This document shows, one piece after another, positions 8,579 to 16,436 of a stretch of 48,584 nt of DNA. Positions within the stretch are counted from its first letter, which is position 1. Every line of letters starts with the position of its first letter. The position numbers and the translations under genes were made by a program. Source of the stretch: CAZSNH01 sp052388455 (GTDB taxonomy: Bacteria; Pseudomonadota; Alphaproteobacteria; Rhizobiales; Hyphomicrobiaceae); the NCBI GenBank assembly GCA_052388455.1, contig JBQTIA010000025.1:1-48584 (forward strand). The letters run 5' to 3'. The notes below the pieces were generated by a model, which was given only the letters and a program-made list of their open reading frames with translations, made no database searches and had not been told where the DNA came from.

Positions 8579-9676
8579 ATGCTATCCACCCCCCCGTCAT
8601 GGCCGCGAAGGCGGCCACCCACGACAGACCGCAACTTGGCCAGTTTCGATTGGTTGTGGCGAAGCCTTACAACTACCGATTATTTCTTGCGCCGGCCAGC
8701 AAGCGTCTCGTTGTCGTGGGTGGCCGCCTTCGCGGCCATGACAGTGTTAGAGGGGAGTTTCTTCACAACGGCGTTGGGCGACGCCTCCAGGCCGATAGCC
8801 CGCGAGGCGTTCGTTACCAACCAGCTCGGCGACAGCCTCTCGGTCGTCGACATCGCTTCAGGCCAAGCGGCGGCAGAGATCGCCATCGGCGGCAAGCCGG
8901 CCGGCATTGCCCTGTCTCCGGACAAGTCGCGCGCCTACGTCGCCGCGCCCGAAGGCAAGGAGATTGTCGTCGTCGATACGGACCGGCGCGTGGTCGTCGC
9001 CCGCTGGCCGGCCGGCAGCGGTCCACTCGGTATCGCGGTCAACCCCGCCTCCGGCGCCCTCTACGTCGCTGACTGGTACGAGCACGTTCTTCTCCAGCTC
9101 GATCCCCTGACCGGCGCCCTCACCGGCCGCGTGGCGGTCGGCCAGTCGCCTTCCGGCGTCGCTGTCACCCGCGACGGCCGAACCATCGTGACCGCCGACC
9201 GCGACAGCAACCAGGTCTCGCTGATCGACGCCGGCACGCTGAAGGTGATCGCCACCATCCCGACCGGCGAGCGGCCGTTCGGGGTGACGCTCGATGCCGA
9301 AGGCCGCCACGCCTACACCGCCAACGTGAAGAGCGATGACGTCTCGGTCCTCGACCTCGCGATCCGTACGCGACTGGCGGACATCAAGGTCGGACACCGC
9401 CCGTATGCCGTCGCCCTCGCTGGCGGTCGCGCCTTCGTCACCGATCAGTACGCGGCGACCGTAAGCGTGATCGACCTCGCCAGCCGGCGGGTGATCAAGG
9501 CCATTTCCGTCGGGGACTATCCGGAAGGCATCGAAACCGATGCCGGAGGGCGGCACGTGTTCGTCGCCTGCTGGGACGCCAACACGCTGGAAACTATCGA
9601 CACCGAAACTCTGGCGGTGGTCGCACGAATCCCGGTCGGCAGCGGCCCGCGCGCCTTCGGGGCGTTTCTCAGGTGA
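8579..9676 (+). CDS. YVTN-family beta-propeller protein (YncE-like), periplasmic
   Basis: 365 aa from ATG 8579, but the start is uncertain because an inverted-repeat element (8596-8742) underlies the N-terminus. The hydrophobic SWVAAFAAMTVLEGSFF segment that acts as signal or anchor is partly encoded by the right arm of that element. From about residue 80 there are seven or so 40-residue blades with the pattern I.VG..P.GVA...DGR..Y.A....D.VSVID, such as VGQSPSGVAVTRDGR and ISVGDYPEGIETDAGGR. YVTN propellers are often binding scaffolds. Proteins of this type recur in PQQ-dehydrogenase gene neighbourhoods. Same direction as the MxaD-like gene. Confidence 0.85.
   Translation: MLSTPPSWPRRRPPTTDRNLASFDWLWRSLTTTDYFLRRPASVSLSWVAAFAAMTVLEGSFFTTALGDASRPIAREAFVTNQLGDSLSVVDIASGQAAAEIAIGGKPAGIALSPDKSRAYVAAPEGKEIVVVDTDRRVVVARWPAGSGPLGIAVNPASGALYVADWYEHVLLQLDPLTGALTGRVAVGQSPSGVAVTRDGRTIVTADRDSNQVSLIDAGTLKVIATIPTGERPFGVTLDAEGRHAYTANVKSDDVSVLDLAIRTRLADIKVGHRPYAVALAGGRAFVTDQYAATVSVIDLASRRVIKAISVGDYPEGIETDAGGRHVFVACWDANTLETIDTETLAVVARIPVGSGPRAFGAFLR
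8596..8742. repeat. Perfect 31-bp inverted repeat pair (REP/BIME-like element)
   Basis: 8596-8626 and 8712-8742 are exact inverse complements (31 bases each), separated by 85 bases. Each arm also carries a short internal hairpin (TGGCCGC CTTC GCGGCCA). The core CGTGG.TGGCC...GGCCATGAC resembles a palindrome common in Bradyrhizobium/Rhodopseudomonas-type genomes, as remembered. The pair sits between the MxaD-like stop and the propeller domain and is read through in frame. Confidence 0.85.
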
Positions 9677-9873
9677 GGCGGCTCCGACGCGGCCGCCGTC
9701 TCCGCGTCATCCACGACCCCACGGCCTTGCCCCCACCGGCCGGGCCCCGTGCGCCGTCTCATGAAAGCCAATTAACAATCGATCATTTGCTTGGCCGGCC
9801 CTAGGGCGGGTAGAAGAAGGCGATCGACGCCCCCGATGCGGCGCTCATTCCCAATCCTGGAGGAAATACCCGT

Positions 9874-10554
9874 ATGTTGCGCCATCTGATCGTCAGCGTG
9901 GGCACCGCGATCCTCGCCGTCAGCTTCGCGCTGCCGGCCGCCGCCGAACCGTTGCCCACCGATCTCCTGTTCAAGCTCCGCCAGCTCGATCTCGTGACCA
10001 AGGGCTCGGAGATGAAATACCACTTCGAACGCAAGGTTTCCAACGAGCAGCTTCTCGGCAAGAACTTCGCCGACGAGCTGAAACTCGAAATCACCAAGGC
10101 GAGCGACAAGGGCCAGCGCGACATCGCGCTCCACGTGTTCACCGGGGCAGCGGCCCGCGACGTGCAGAATTGGCCCGACCTTTCGACCAATCCGCTCTTC
10201 CTCTGGTATCTCGACCGCTCGGTCGCGCAACTGGCATCCCTGGCGGGCGCCGAGAAAATGTACCTCAAGGGCCGCATGCGCTCGACGTTCGATCAGCTCG
10301 GCAAGGTCGAATCCATCAAGGCCGAGTTCGCGGGCAAGCCGGTCGCCGCCTATCGCATCGAGTTCGCCCCGCTGAAGGGCGATCCGAGTGCCTCCAAGAT
10401 GGAAGGCTACGATCACTCGTTCCTGACCTTCGTGGTCAGCGACGAGGTGCCGGGCTACCTTCTCGACATCGCGGCCACTTACGAGAGCCCGCGGCGGGGT
10501 ACGCCCCGCGTCGAGGAACGACTGATGCTGGTCAGCGCAGGAGAGCGGAAATGA
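9874..10554 (+). CDS. Uncharacterised exported protein of the xox accessory cluster
   Basis: 226 aa; ATG 9874 is preceded by GGAGGAAA. A signal peptide is clear (LIVSVGTAILAVSFALPAAAEP). The mature protein starts PLPTDLLFKLRQLDLVTKG and contains SNPLFLWYLDRSV-like and GKPVAAYRIEFAPLKGD segments; no cysteine, haem or metal motif is seen. The pattern suggests a beta-rich lipid- or protein-binding fold, but I do not recognise the family. The stop overlaps the next start in ATGA at 10551-10554, so the two products are made together. Confidence 0.8.
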   Translation: MLRHLIVSVGTAILAVSFALPAAAEPLPTDLLFKLRQLDLVTKGSEMKYHFERKVSNEQLLGKNFADELKLEITKASDKGQRDIALHVFTGAAARDVQNWPDLSTNPLFLWYLDRSVAQLASLAGAEKMYLKGRMRSTFDQLGKVESIKAEFAGKPVAAYRIEFAPLKGDPSASKMEGYDHSFLTFVVSDEVPGYLLDIAATYESPRRGTPRVEERLMLVSAGERK

Positions 10555-10901
10555 AATTCACGAGTGTCAAGCGCATGGCGGCAGCCTTGTTGGCTTTCGC
10601 TGCATTGCCCGCACTGGCCGCTGAGCCGGTCAACGACTTCCCGACGGTCACGCGCGGCGACTACATTTTCGGATGCATGCAGGTCAACGGCAACAACCGT
10701 CTCGTGCTGGAACGCTGCGCCTGCTCCATCGACGTCATCGCCGGCCTGATCAGTCATGACGAGTACGTCGAGGCCGAGACGATCATGTCCTACCGGCTGA
10801 AGGGTGGCGAAAGCACGACCCCGATGTTCCACCAGACGTCGAAGGACAAGGTGCACAAGCTGAAGCTCGCTCAGCTCGAAGGTGAGCTGAAGTGCTTCTG
10901 A
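10551..10901 (+). CDS. Small exported cysteine-containing protein, coupled to upstream gene
   Basis: 116 aa with a signal peptide (RMAAALLAFAALPALAAEP). The mature chain has cysteines at GCMQVNG, ERCACSIDVIAG and the terminal KCF, i.e. four cysteines likely in two disulfides. Family not recognised with certainty; similar small proteins are remembered near methanol dehydrogenase genes. The four-base overlap with the gene at 9874 and the shared periplasmic location point to a joint role with it, possibly in dehydrogenase maturation or electron transfer. A 63-base dispersed repeat follows 32 bases after the stop. Confidence 0.8.
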   Translation: MKFTSVKRMAAALLAFAALPALAAEPVNDFPTVTRGDYIFGCMQVNGNNRLVLERCACSIDVIAGLISHDEYVEAETIMSYRLKGGESTTPMFHQTSKDKVHKLKLAQLEGELKCF

Positions 10902-10933
10902 TGGACGACGACGGGCGCTGACCGCTGCGCTTC

Positions 10934-10996
10934 GACCACGATCGCTGCGGACCCCATCCGTGCGAAGCGTGACGCGTCGGTCTCATCAAAAATCTA
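10934..10996. repeat. Dispersed 63-bp repeat, copy 1
   Basis: Aligns without gaps to 41953-42015 (56 of 63 identical). The inner part is an imperfect palindrome (CGCTGCGGA...TGCGAAGCG); the flanks GACCACGATCG and GTCGGTCTCATCAAA are the best conserved. It lies between the convergent stops at 10901 and 11051 and may act as a terminator-like structure or be a small mobile repeat. Confidence 0.8.
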
Positions 10997-11050
10997 TCGC
11001 AATCGCGCCGCCTCGCCGCGTGGTGGCGCGGTTCGCAACTCCGCAAACGA

Positions 11051-11920
11051 TCACGATCCCTTCGGATCACGACGGGCCGTGAACGTCTTGCCGTCGGTAT
11101 CCTTGGCGGTCACCTCGATTGTTCCCGTTCCGCCAGAGTAGCTGAAGCGGAAGTTCGGATTCTCCGAAACCGAGATGCCGCCGTCCATCCGGAACACCAG
11201 CTCGTCGCCGCTCGTCACCGTCATTTCGGTCACGAATTTGGCCGGTGTGAAGTTGCGCGTGGCCTGATCCATCTGCATCCCCGTGTAGTTCGGGTGACGG
11301 ATCATGACCTGCGCTTCCCGGGTCGCCGCCGCCTCGGCGGCATCGAACACGCGGATCTGCATCTTGCCGAGGTTGGCCAGCGCCTCCTCGATGTCTTTGC
11401 CGGCGGGCGCCGAGCAGCCGCCCGAGGCTTTGACGAACTTGGTCGTCATGTGAAGCTGGCCGTCGTCCGTTTCGAGCACGGCGCGCACGTTCGAGTACAT
11501 GTCGATGCGCACCCGCGTTGAGATCATGCGCTCGCTGCTGCCGGCCGCCTTGCCGAACGTGAAGGTGGCGGCCACCGGCGCCGGGTTCTGGTCGACGATC
11601 AGGGTCAGCTTGCGCGCGGTGGCGGCGAGATTTGCCGGGATGCGCATGGTCAGCGGCACCAGCGCCGCGTCGTCGGCCCGGTAGGGGGCTTCGAGGGTTA
11701 TGGCGCCCGTTTCCTCGGCAATCGCGCGGTCGCCGAAGACGTCCTTTTTGAGCCCCGGCCAGACCTCGTACTGCTCCGCTGCGGATACGGTCGACGGCAA
11801 CCATGGGAAGCCGAGTGCGCCTGTCAACCCGAGAACAGCGATCGCAAAGGCGGCGGTCTTGCCGACGAAGCGACCGAAAGAACTGGCGGACACCAGCCGA
11901 CGAGCGAAGAGCTTTGTCAT
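11051..11920 (-). CDS. Quinoprotein dehydrogenase-associated SoxYZ-like carrier
   Basis: 289 aa from ATG 11920, selected over ATG 11926 because AGGAG lies eight bases before it. A hydrophobic export segment (TAAFAIAVLGLTGALGF) is followed by EQYEVWPGLKKDVFGDRAI, a SoxY-like domain ending in KASGGCSAPAGKD (Cys169 in a GGC context like the SoxY swinging-arm cysteine), and a SoxZ-like domain (MIRHPNYTGMQMDQ, VTSGDELVFRMDGGISVSENP). This fused arrangement is the SoxYZ-like carrier found with PQQ dehydrogenases. Role inferred: covalent carrier or redox relay in the periplasm. Downstream of the MBL-fold gene on the same strand. Confidence 0.9.
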   Translation of the reverse strand: MTKLFARRLVSASSFGRFVGKTAAFAIAVLGLTGALGFPWLPSTVSAAEQYEVWPGLKKDVFGDRAIAEETGAITLEAPYRADDAALVPLTMRIPANLAATARKLTLIVDQNPAPVAATFTFGKAAGSSERMISTRVRIDMYSNVRAVLETDDGQLHMTTKFVKASGGCSAPAGKDIEEALANLGKMQIRVFDAAEAAATREAQVMIRHPNYTGMQMDQATRNFTPAKFVTEMTVTSGDELVFRMDGGISVSENPNFRFSYSGGTGTIEVTAKDTDGKTFTARRDPKGS

Positions 11921-11990
11921 GGTCATATCTCCTGAGAGTCCGCCCGCACGCCGCACACGTGTGCGCTGTGAGCCTGTCATTGCTCGGTTG

Positions 11991-12992
11991 CTACAATTCC
12001 CACTCGAGTTCACCGAATGCGGCCGAAATGTTGCGCGCATGATACTGCGAAGCAAGCGCCCACGCACCTTTTTCCGATTGCGCAGCGGTAGCCATGGCGT
12101 CGGTCATCGTTCGTCCGGCATCGATCATCGCCCTGACATCCGCTGCGATGGCGTCCAGGTATCGCTTCAGCGGCATTGCGGCGGCGGGCCAGGGCATGGC
12201 GGCCGGGCCATGGCCCGGAACCACGCGTGCTGCCGGCGTGGCCATCTCCTGCTCGAGAAACGCGATCCATCCGCGGATCGAGCCGTCAATGGAGGGCACG
12301 CGCTCAGCGAACAGAAGATCCGACAGAATGAGCGTGTCGGTGGCCAGGTCGCGAACGGTCAAGTCGTTATCGGTGTGCGCCGTCTTTTGCGCGGTCAACC
12401 GGATGACGCGGTCGCCGAGGTCGAGGTCGAGCGAGGTTTCCACCAGTCGCGTCGGCAGGATGATCTCTGTACCGGCAAACGCAGCCTCGCCGAGATTTAT
12501 GCGGTTGCTGGCGAGGTAGCGCCCGCGCCGGGCCTCCAGAGCCCGCGGCAGCTTGTGGTGGCCGACAAACTCGGGCTTCTGAGGACGAAAGACCACGTTT
12601 CCGAAGACGTGATCGGGGTGCATGTGGGTGTTGATGACGTAGCGGATCGGCAGCGGGGTCATGCCGCGGATGGCTGCCAGCAGTCCCTGGCCGACCACCG
12701 GACTGCCGCCGGTGTCGATGACCGCCACGCTCTCGCGCCCGACGATGAACGCCGGATTGGACACATCGCCTGCATTCTCTGGCGAAAACTCCTCGTAGCG
12801 GCCCTTGTGAACGAAGAGGCCGGGAGCCACCTCGACGACGCCGAGTGCGGCTTGCGCAGCGGCTCGCCGGGGGTCGATCAGCGGTGCCGTCAGCAGCGAT
12901 GCCCCGCCGAGCAGCAGCTCGCGGCGGCGCAGGAGCGGGAAAGCGCGATTTGTCGGGATGGGTGAGCCCAAGCTGCTCTCCAAGAAAGTCAC
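11991..12992 (-). CDS. Quinoprotein relay system metallo-beta-lactamase-fold hydrolase (SoxH-related)
   Basis: 333 aa from GTG 12992, the first start after the upstream stop. A twin-arginine-like export signal is visible (LLRRRELLLGGASLLTAPL ending RRAAAQA). The MBL metal site is THMHPDH (His123, His125, Asp127, His128), with DTGG, a later KTAHTDNDL and VVPGHGPA histidines, consistent with a binuclear zinc enzyme. It is the type remembered as quinoprotein relay system zinc metallohydrolase 2. With the SoxYZ-like carrier 70 bases downstream it probably acts on a group attached to the carrier cysteine. Divergent from xoxF. Confidence 0.88.
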   Translation of the reverse strand: MTFLESSLGSPIPTNRAFPLLRRRELLLGGASLLTAPLIDPRRAAAQAALGVVEVAPGLFVHKGRYEEFSPENAGDVSNPAFIVGRESVAVIDTGGSPVVGQGLLAAIRGMTPLPIRYVINTHMHPDHVFGNVVFRPQKPEFVGHHKLPRALEARRGRYLASNRINLGEAAFAGTEIILPTRLVETSLDLDLGDRVIRLTAQKTAHTDNDLTVRDLATDTLILSDLLFAERVPSIDGSIRGWIAFLEQEMATPAARVVPGHGPAAMPWPAAAMPLKRYLDAIAADVRAMIDAGRTMTDAMATAAQSEKGAWALASQYHARNISAAFGELEWEL

Positions 12993-13200
12993 TCGGAATC
13001 GCCTTGGAAGCCCCGGCAGGGGCCACCCGGCGACCGTCGGCCGTCGTGGTCGCCAGTCCCTTCGCGACCTTCGATTGCCGAAAAAGTTACCAATTCCGAA
13101 GCGGCGGGGCGCGAATTATCAACACCGAAGAACAAAAGTCAATCCTTCGAACGACGACAAGACGCTCAATCCAACTTGTCATGCGGTGCACCATTTGAGT

Positions 13201-13213
13201 GTTGCGACGCAAC
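13201..13213. promoter_or_regulatory. Perfect short palindrome, candidate operator upstream of xoxF
   Basis: GTTGCGACGCAAC is a five-base inverted repeat around GAC, about 90 bases before the candidate -35 element of xoxF. A dimeric regulator (for example an MxbDM/MxcQE-type response regulator) could bind there, but short palindromes occur by chance. Confidence 0.25.
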
Positions 13214-13296
13214 AAAACACCATGAAACCTGGCGAATAATGGGTCAGAAGGGCTTCCATATCGACTGTTGCAAGAAAATTGCGGTGGGCGATCGAC

Positions 13297-13324
13297 TTGC
13301 GGGGCTCACGAGAAAGTGTATAGG
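13297..13324 (+). promoter_or_regulatory. Candidate sigma-70-type promoter of xoxF
   Basis: TTGCGG (13297-13302), 16-base spacer, TATAGG (13319-13324). This would give a leader of roughly 155 bases before xoxF. Chosen by eye from the AT-richer part of the region. Confidence 0.3.
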
Positions 13325-13489
13325 TGTGACCACGGTAGCGATCGCCGCAGGTGAACGCATTTCTGCGTTGGCCCGCTCGCGAAACCGGGCGGGAAAGAGG
13401 GGAAAACCCCAATCCCAACGAGAGGCTCTAGCAGGCTGTCAGTCGCTGCCGCTTGCAAGCGTGGCAAGAAACCTCAAGGAGGAAGCGCG

Positions 13490-15295
13490 ATGCGCAAAAG
13501 TGCACTCGCATGCGGGTTGCTCGCTTCGGTTGCTCTGACGTCGTCAGCGATGGCGAACCAGAGCGTACTCGATGCGCAGAAGGACCCGAATAACTGGGCG
13601 ATGCAGATGGGCAATTACAATGGCCATCGGTTCTCGAAGCTCGACCAGATCAACACCAAGAACGTCGGCACCATCAAGGTTGCCTGGCAGTTCTCCACGG
13701 GCGTGCTCCGCGGTCACGAGGGTTCGCCCATCGTGGTTGGCGACACCATGTGGCTCCACTCGGCCTTCCCGAACAACGTCTTCGCTCTCAACCTCGCGGA
13801 TGAGAACAAGATCATCTGGAAGTATTCGCCGAAGCAGGATCCGTCGGTCATCCCCGTGATGTGCTGCGATACTGTGAACCGCGGCGTGTACTACGCTGAC
13901 GGCACCATCTTCCTCGGTCAGGCCGACAACACGCTCGTCGCTCTCGATGCCAAGTCCGGCAAAGAGAAGTGGAAGCAGGTGAACGCCGATCCCAAGAAGG
14001 GTGAAACCCACACGGGCTTCCTCCTTCCGGTGAAGGACAAGGTGATCATGGGCGTTTCGGGCGCTGAGTTCGGCGTTCGCTGCCACGTCACCGCCTACGC
14101 GATGGCAGACGGCAAGCGTCTGTGGCGCGCCTACTCGATGGGTCCCGATGAGGACATCCTCGTCGATCCCGCCAAGACCCTGTCGCTCGGCAAGCCGGTC
14201 GGCAAGGACAGCTCGCTCAAGACCTGGACGGGCGACCAGTGGAAGATCGGTGGCGGCTCTACGTGGGGCTATTCGTCCTACGATCCCGAGCTGAACCTGT
14301 TCTACTACGGCACGGGCAACCCCTCCACCTGGAACCCGGCACAGCGCGCCGGACCGGATGGCAAGCAGATCGATCAGAAGTGGTCGATGACCTACTTCGC
14401 TCGTAACCCGGACACCGGTGTGGCCGCATGGGCCTATCAGATGACCCCGTTCGACGAGTGGGACTATGACGGCGTCAACGAAGCCGTTCTCTTCGAGAAC
14501 GACGGTAAGAAGTTGATGGCGCACTTCGATCGCAACGGTTTCGGCTACACCTGGGACCGCACCAACGGCGATCTGCTCGTCGCGAAGCCCTATGACCAGG
14601 ATCTCAACTGGTCGACCGGCGTCGAGATGGACAAGTCGAAGCCGAACTATGGCCGCCCGACGGTCGTCGCCTCCAAGTCGACGTTCCTCAACGGCCAGGA
14701 CGTGAACTCGAAGAACATCTGCCCCGCGGCCCTTGGCTTCAAGGACCAGCAGCCGGTGTCGTATTCGCCGCTCACGGGACTCGTCTACATCCCGGTCAAC
14801 AACGTCTGCATGGACTACGAGCCCTTCAAGGTTTCGTACACCCCTGGCCAGCCGTACGTTGGCGCGACGCTCTCGATGTTCCCGCCTGAGGGCAAGACCA
14901 ACACCGGCCACTTCACGATGTGGGATCCGGTCAAGGGCGAGATCGTTGCTCAGCATGACGAGCCGTTCTCGGTCTGGTCGGGCGTTCTGACCACCGGTGG
15001 CGGCATCGCCTGCCACGGCACGCTGGAAGGCTACATCAAGTGCCGCGATCAGAAGGATGGCAAGGAGCTGTTCAAGCACCGCCTGCCCTCCGGCTCGATC
15101 GGTAACGTGATGTCCTATGCTCACGGTGGCAAGCAGTACATCGGTCTCTTCTCGGGCGTTGGTGGCTGGGCCGGCATCGGTCTCGCCGCTGGTCTCGACA
15201 AGCCGACGGATGGTCTGGGCGCAGTCGGCAACTACGCCGGCCTGAAGTCCTACACCGACCTCGGTGGCACGCTGACCGTCTACTCGCTGCCCTAA
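13490..15295 (+). CDS. xoxF: Lanthanide-dependent PQQ methanol dehydrogenase XoxF
   Basis: 601 aa, full length for a large-subunit methanol dehydrogenase, with a signal peptide ending near SSAMANQ. Family marks: QWAMQMGNY-like start (NNWAMQMGNYNGHRFSKLDQ region), the vicinal disulfide Cys125-Cys126 in VMCCDTVNRG, repeated tryptophan-docking blades (GKEKWKQVN, GKRLWRAY), and the active-site EWDYDGVNE. Asp325 is the catalytic base; Asp327 two residues on is the extra acid that coordinates a lanthanide and marks Xox rather than calcium MxaF enzymes. It oxidises methanol in the periplasm and donates electrons to XoxG. Strong ribosome site, strong terminator and a codon choice biased to preferred codons suggest high expression. 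No mxaI is present. Probably clade XoxF5. Confidence 0.98.
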   Translation: MRKSALACGLLASVALTSSAMANQSVLDAQKDPNNWAMQMGNYNGHRFSKLDQINTKNVGTIKVAWQFSTGVLRGHEGSPIVVGDTMWLHSAFPNNVFALNLADENKIIWKYSPKQDPSVIPVMCCDTVNRGVYYADGTIFLGQADNTLVALDAKSGKEKWKQVNADPKKGETHTGFLLPVKDKVIMGVSGAEFGVRCHVTAYAMADGKRLWRAYSMGPDEDILVDPAKTLSLGKPVGKDSSLKTWTGDQWKIGGGSTWGYSSYDPELNLFYYGTGNPSTWNPAQRAGPDGKQIDQKWSMTYFARNPDTGVAAWAYQMTPFDEWDYDGVNEAVLFENDGKKLMAHFDRNGFGYTWDRTNGDLLVAKPYDQDLNWSTGVEMDKSKPNYGRPTVVASKSTFLNGQDVNSKNICPAALGFKDQQPVSYSPLTGLVYIPVNNVCMDYEPFKVSYTPGQPYVGATLSMFPPEGKTNTGHFTMWDPVKGEIVAQHDEPFSVWSGVLTTGGGIACHGTLEGYIKCRDQKDGKELFKHRLPSGSIGNVMSYAHGGKQYIGLFSGVGGWAGIGLAAGLDKPTDGLGAVGNYAGLKSYTDLGGTLTVYSLP

Positions 15296-15319
15296 TCGGG
15301 TTCGCTAGTCGACAAGACG

Positions 15320-15350
15320 CCGGCGCGGGGAAACCCGCGCCGGTTTTTTT
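15320..15350 (+). terminator. Rho-independent terminator of xoxF
   Basis: CCGGCGCGGG (15320-15329), loop GAAA, CCCGCGCCGG (15334-15343), then seven T (15344-15350). Lies 25 bases after the xoxF stop, separating xoxF from xoxG; xoxG expression therefore needs its own promoter or read-through. Confidence 0.95.
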
Positions 15351-15614
15351 ATGAGCGACAGGAGATCGCGGCAGGAGATCGATGCGCCGCCAGTCTGGGC
15401 GGCGAGACGCGGCGGAAAAAATACGCCGCCTGCGTCAACGCAAACGTCGTCAGCTCTCTTGTTGCCATAGTGGGATTAGACTAAGTGAGGAGATGATCTT
15501 GGAGGGTCCGCTTCGTGGACACGTCCGCCTGATCCATCGATCCACTCCAGTAAAGCCGCCGTTCAAGAGCGGCGATACCCAACTCGCTCAACGCACTGTT
15601 CACAGGGGAAACGC
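15351..15614 (+). promoter_or_regulatory. xoxF-xoxG spacer, presumed xoxG promoter and leader
   Basis: 264 bases after the terminator without a believable gene. The AT-richer part around 15455-15495 (CTTGTTGCCATAGTGGGATTAGACTAAG) is the likeliest promoter area, but no unambiguous -35/-10 pair was found. The xoxG start is preceded by a weak site (GGGGAAACGC). Confidence 0.35.
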
Positions 15615-16436
15615 GTGAAAAGGTTCGTCATCCTTCTGGCCGCAGTTGCCGGCCTACTCGTTGCCGTCAGCATGTCTGGCGTGATGCAAGCCGATAATCC
15701 AACTGTCGCTGTGGCGGAGAAGTCCGCGGCTCCGGCCGCTCCTGCTGACGCGAAGATCGAGGTGGCTGTACCTGCTCCGGCACCCGTCACCGACCCGGCG
15801 CCGGCCGCCGCTGTCGAGGCACCCAAGGTCGAAGCACCGACGGTTCCGGTGAAGGTCGCCGAGGTGACTCCCGAGGCGGCAGTCCCCGCCGCGCCTCCGG
15901 CTGCCACCGTCGATGCAGCTCCGGCTCCCGTCGTCGCCGAGGCGCCGAAGGCCGAACCGGCCGCTGCACCTGCCGGAGAAGGCAAGAAGCTCGAAGGCGG
16001 CAAATGGGTTCTGCCTGACGGGTCTCCGACCTACAACGTGGTGTCTGAAAAGGTCGGCGAGAACACCGCCATCCGCAAGGTCGATTGGTACACCTATTCC
16101 GGCTGGCGCCGCTATCACGCGGAGTGCCACGTTTGTCACGGTCCGAACGGTGACGGATCGACCTTCGCGCCGGCGCTGGCCGAGTCTCTGAAGACCATGG
16201 ACTACGCCAAGTTCCTTCAGGTGGTCTCCAGTGGTCAGCGTCGAAATGTCGGCGGCACGGACTTCATCATGCCGGCGCTCGGCGATAACAAGAACGTCAT
16301 GTGCTACATCGACGATCTGTACATCTATCTGAAGGCGCGGGCCTCCGGCGAACTGATCCCGGGTCGGTTGAGTGCCGATCAGCGCGAAGAAAAGCCTGCG
16401 GAGGCGAAAGACTATGAGACCGAATGCCTTAAGTAA
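15615..16436 (+). CDS. xoxG: Methanol-metabolism cytochrome c (XoxG) with long Pro/Ala/Val linker
   Basis: 273 aa; GTG 15615. After a signal/anchor (FVILLAAVAGLLVAVSMSGV) there is an unusually long low-complexity stretch (about residues 30-125) rich in Ala, Pro, Val, Glu and Lys with recurring PAP, EAPK and PAAP units. The globular part starts around GKWVLPDGSPTYNV and carries one haem c site C171-H-V-C174-H175, a downstream IMPALGDNKNVMCY with the probable axial Met, and extra cysteines (CY and the terminal ECLK), matching the four-cysteine methanol-related cytochrome family. It accepts electrons from XoxF. It overlaps xoxJ by 23 bases. Confidence 0.93.
   Translation: MKRFVILLAAVAGLLVAVSMSGVMQADNPTVAVAEKSAAPAAPADAKIEVAVPAPAPVTDPAPAAAVEAPKVEAPTVPVKVAEVTPEAAVPAAPPAATVDAAPAPVVAEAPKAEPAAAPAGEGKKLEGGKWVLPDGSPTYNVVSEKVGENTAIRKVDWYTYSGWRRYHAECHVCHGPNGDGSTFAPALAESLKTMDYAKFLQVVSSGQRRNVGGTDFIMPALGDNKNVMCYIDDLYIYLKARASGELIPGRLSADQREEKPAEAKDYETECLK

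Larger units (their letters stand above)
12993..13489. promoter_or_regulatory. Divergent upstream region between MBL-fold gene and xoxF
   Basis: 497 bases with no convincing gene. It is less GC-rich than its surroundings, especially 13085-13290, as expected of a promoter region for the strongly expressed xoxF. It holds the palindrome GTTGCGACGCAAC (13201-13213) and a candidate promoter (13297-13324), both listed separately. The xoxF ribosome site AAGGAGGA ends about seven bases before ATG 13490. Confidence 0.5.

Noticed and set aside
13544..15124. 526-codon frame antisense to xoxF
   Set aside because: Shadow of the biased codons of xoxF; no recognisable motif.
15382..15618. Small open frame between xoxF and xoxG
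   Set aside because: Arg-rich, no ribosome site, overlaps the likely xoxG leader.
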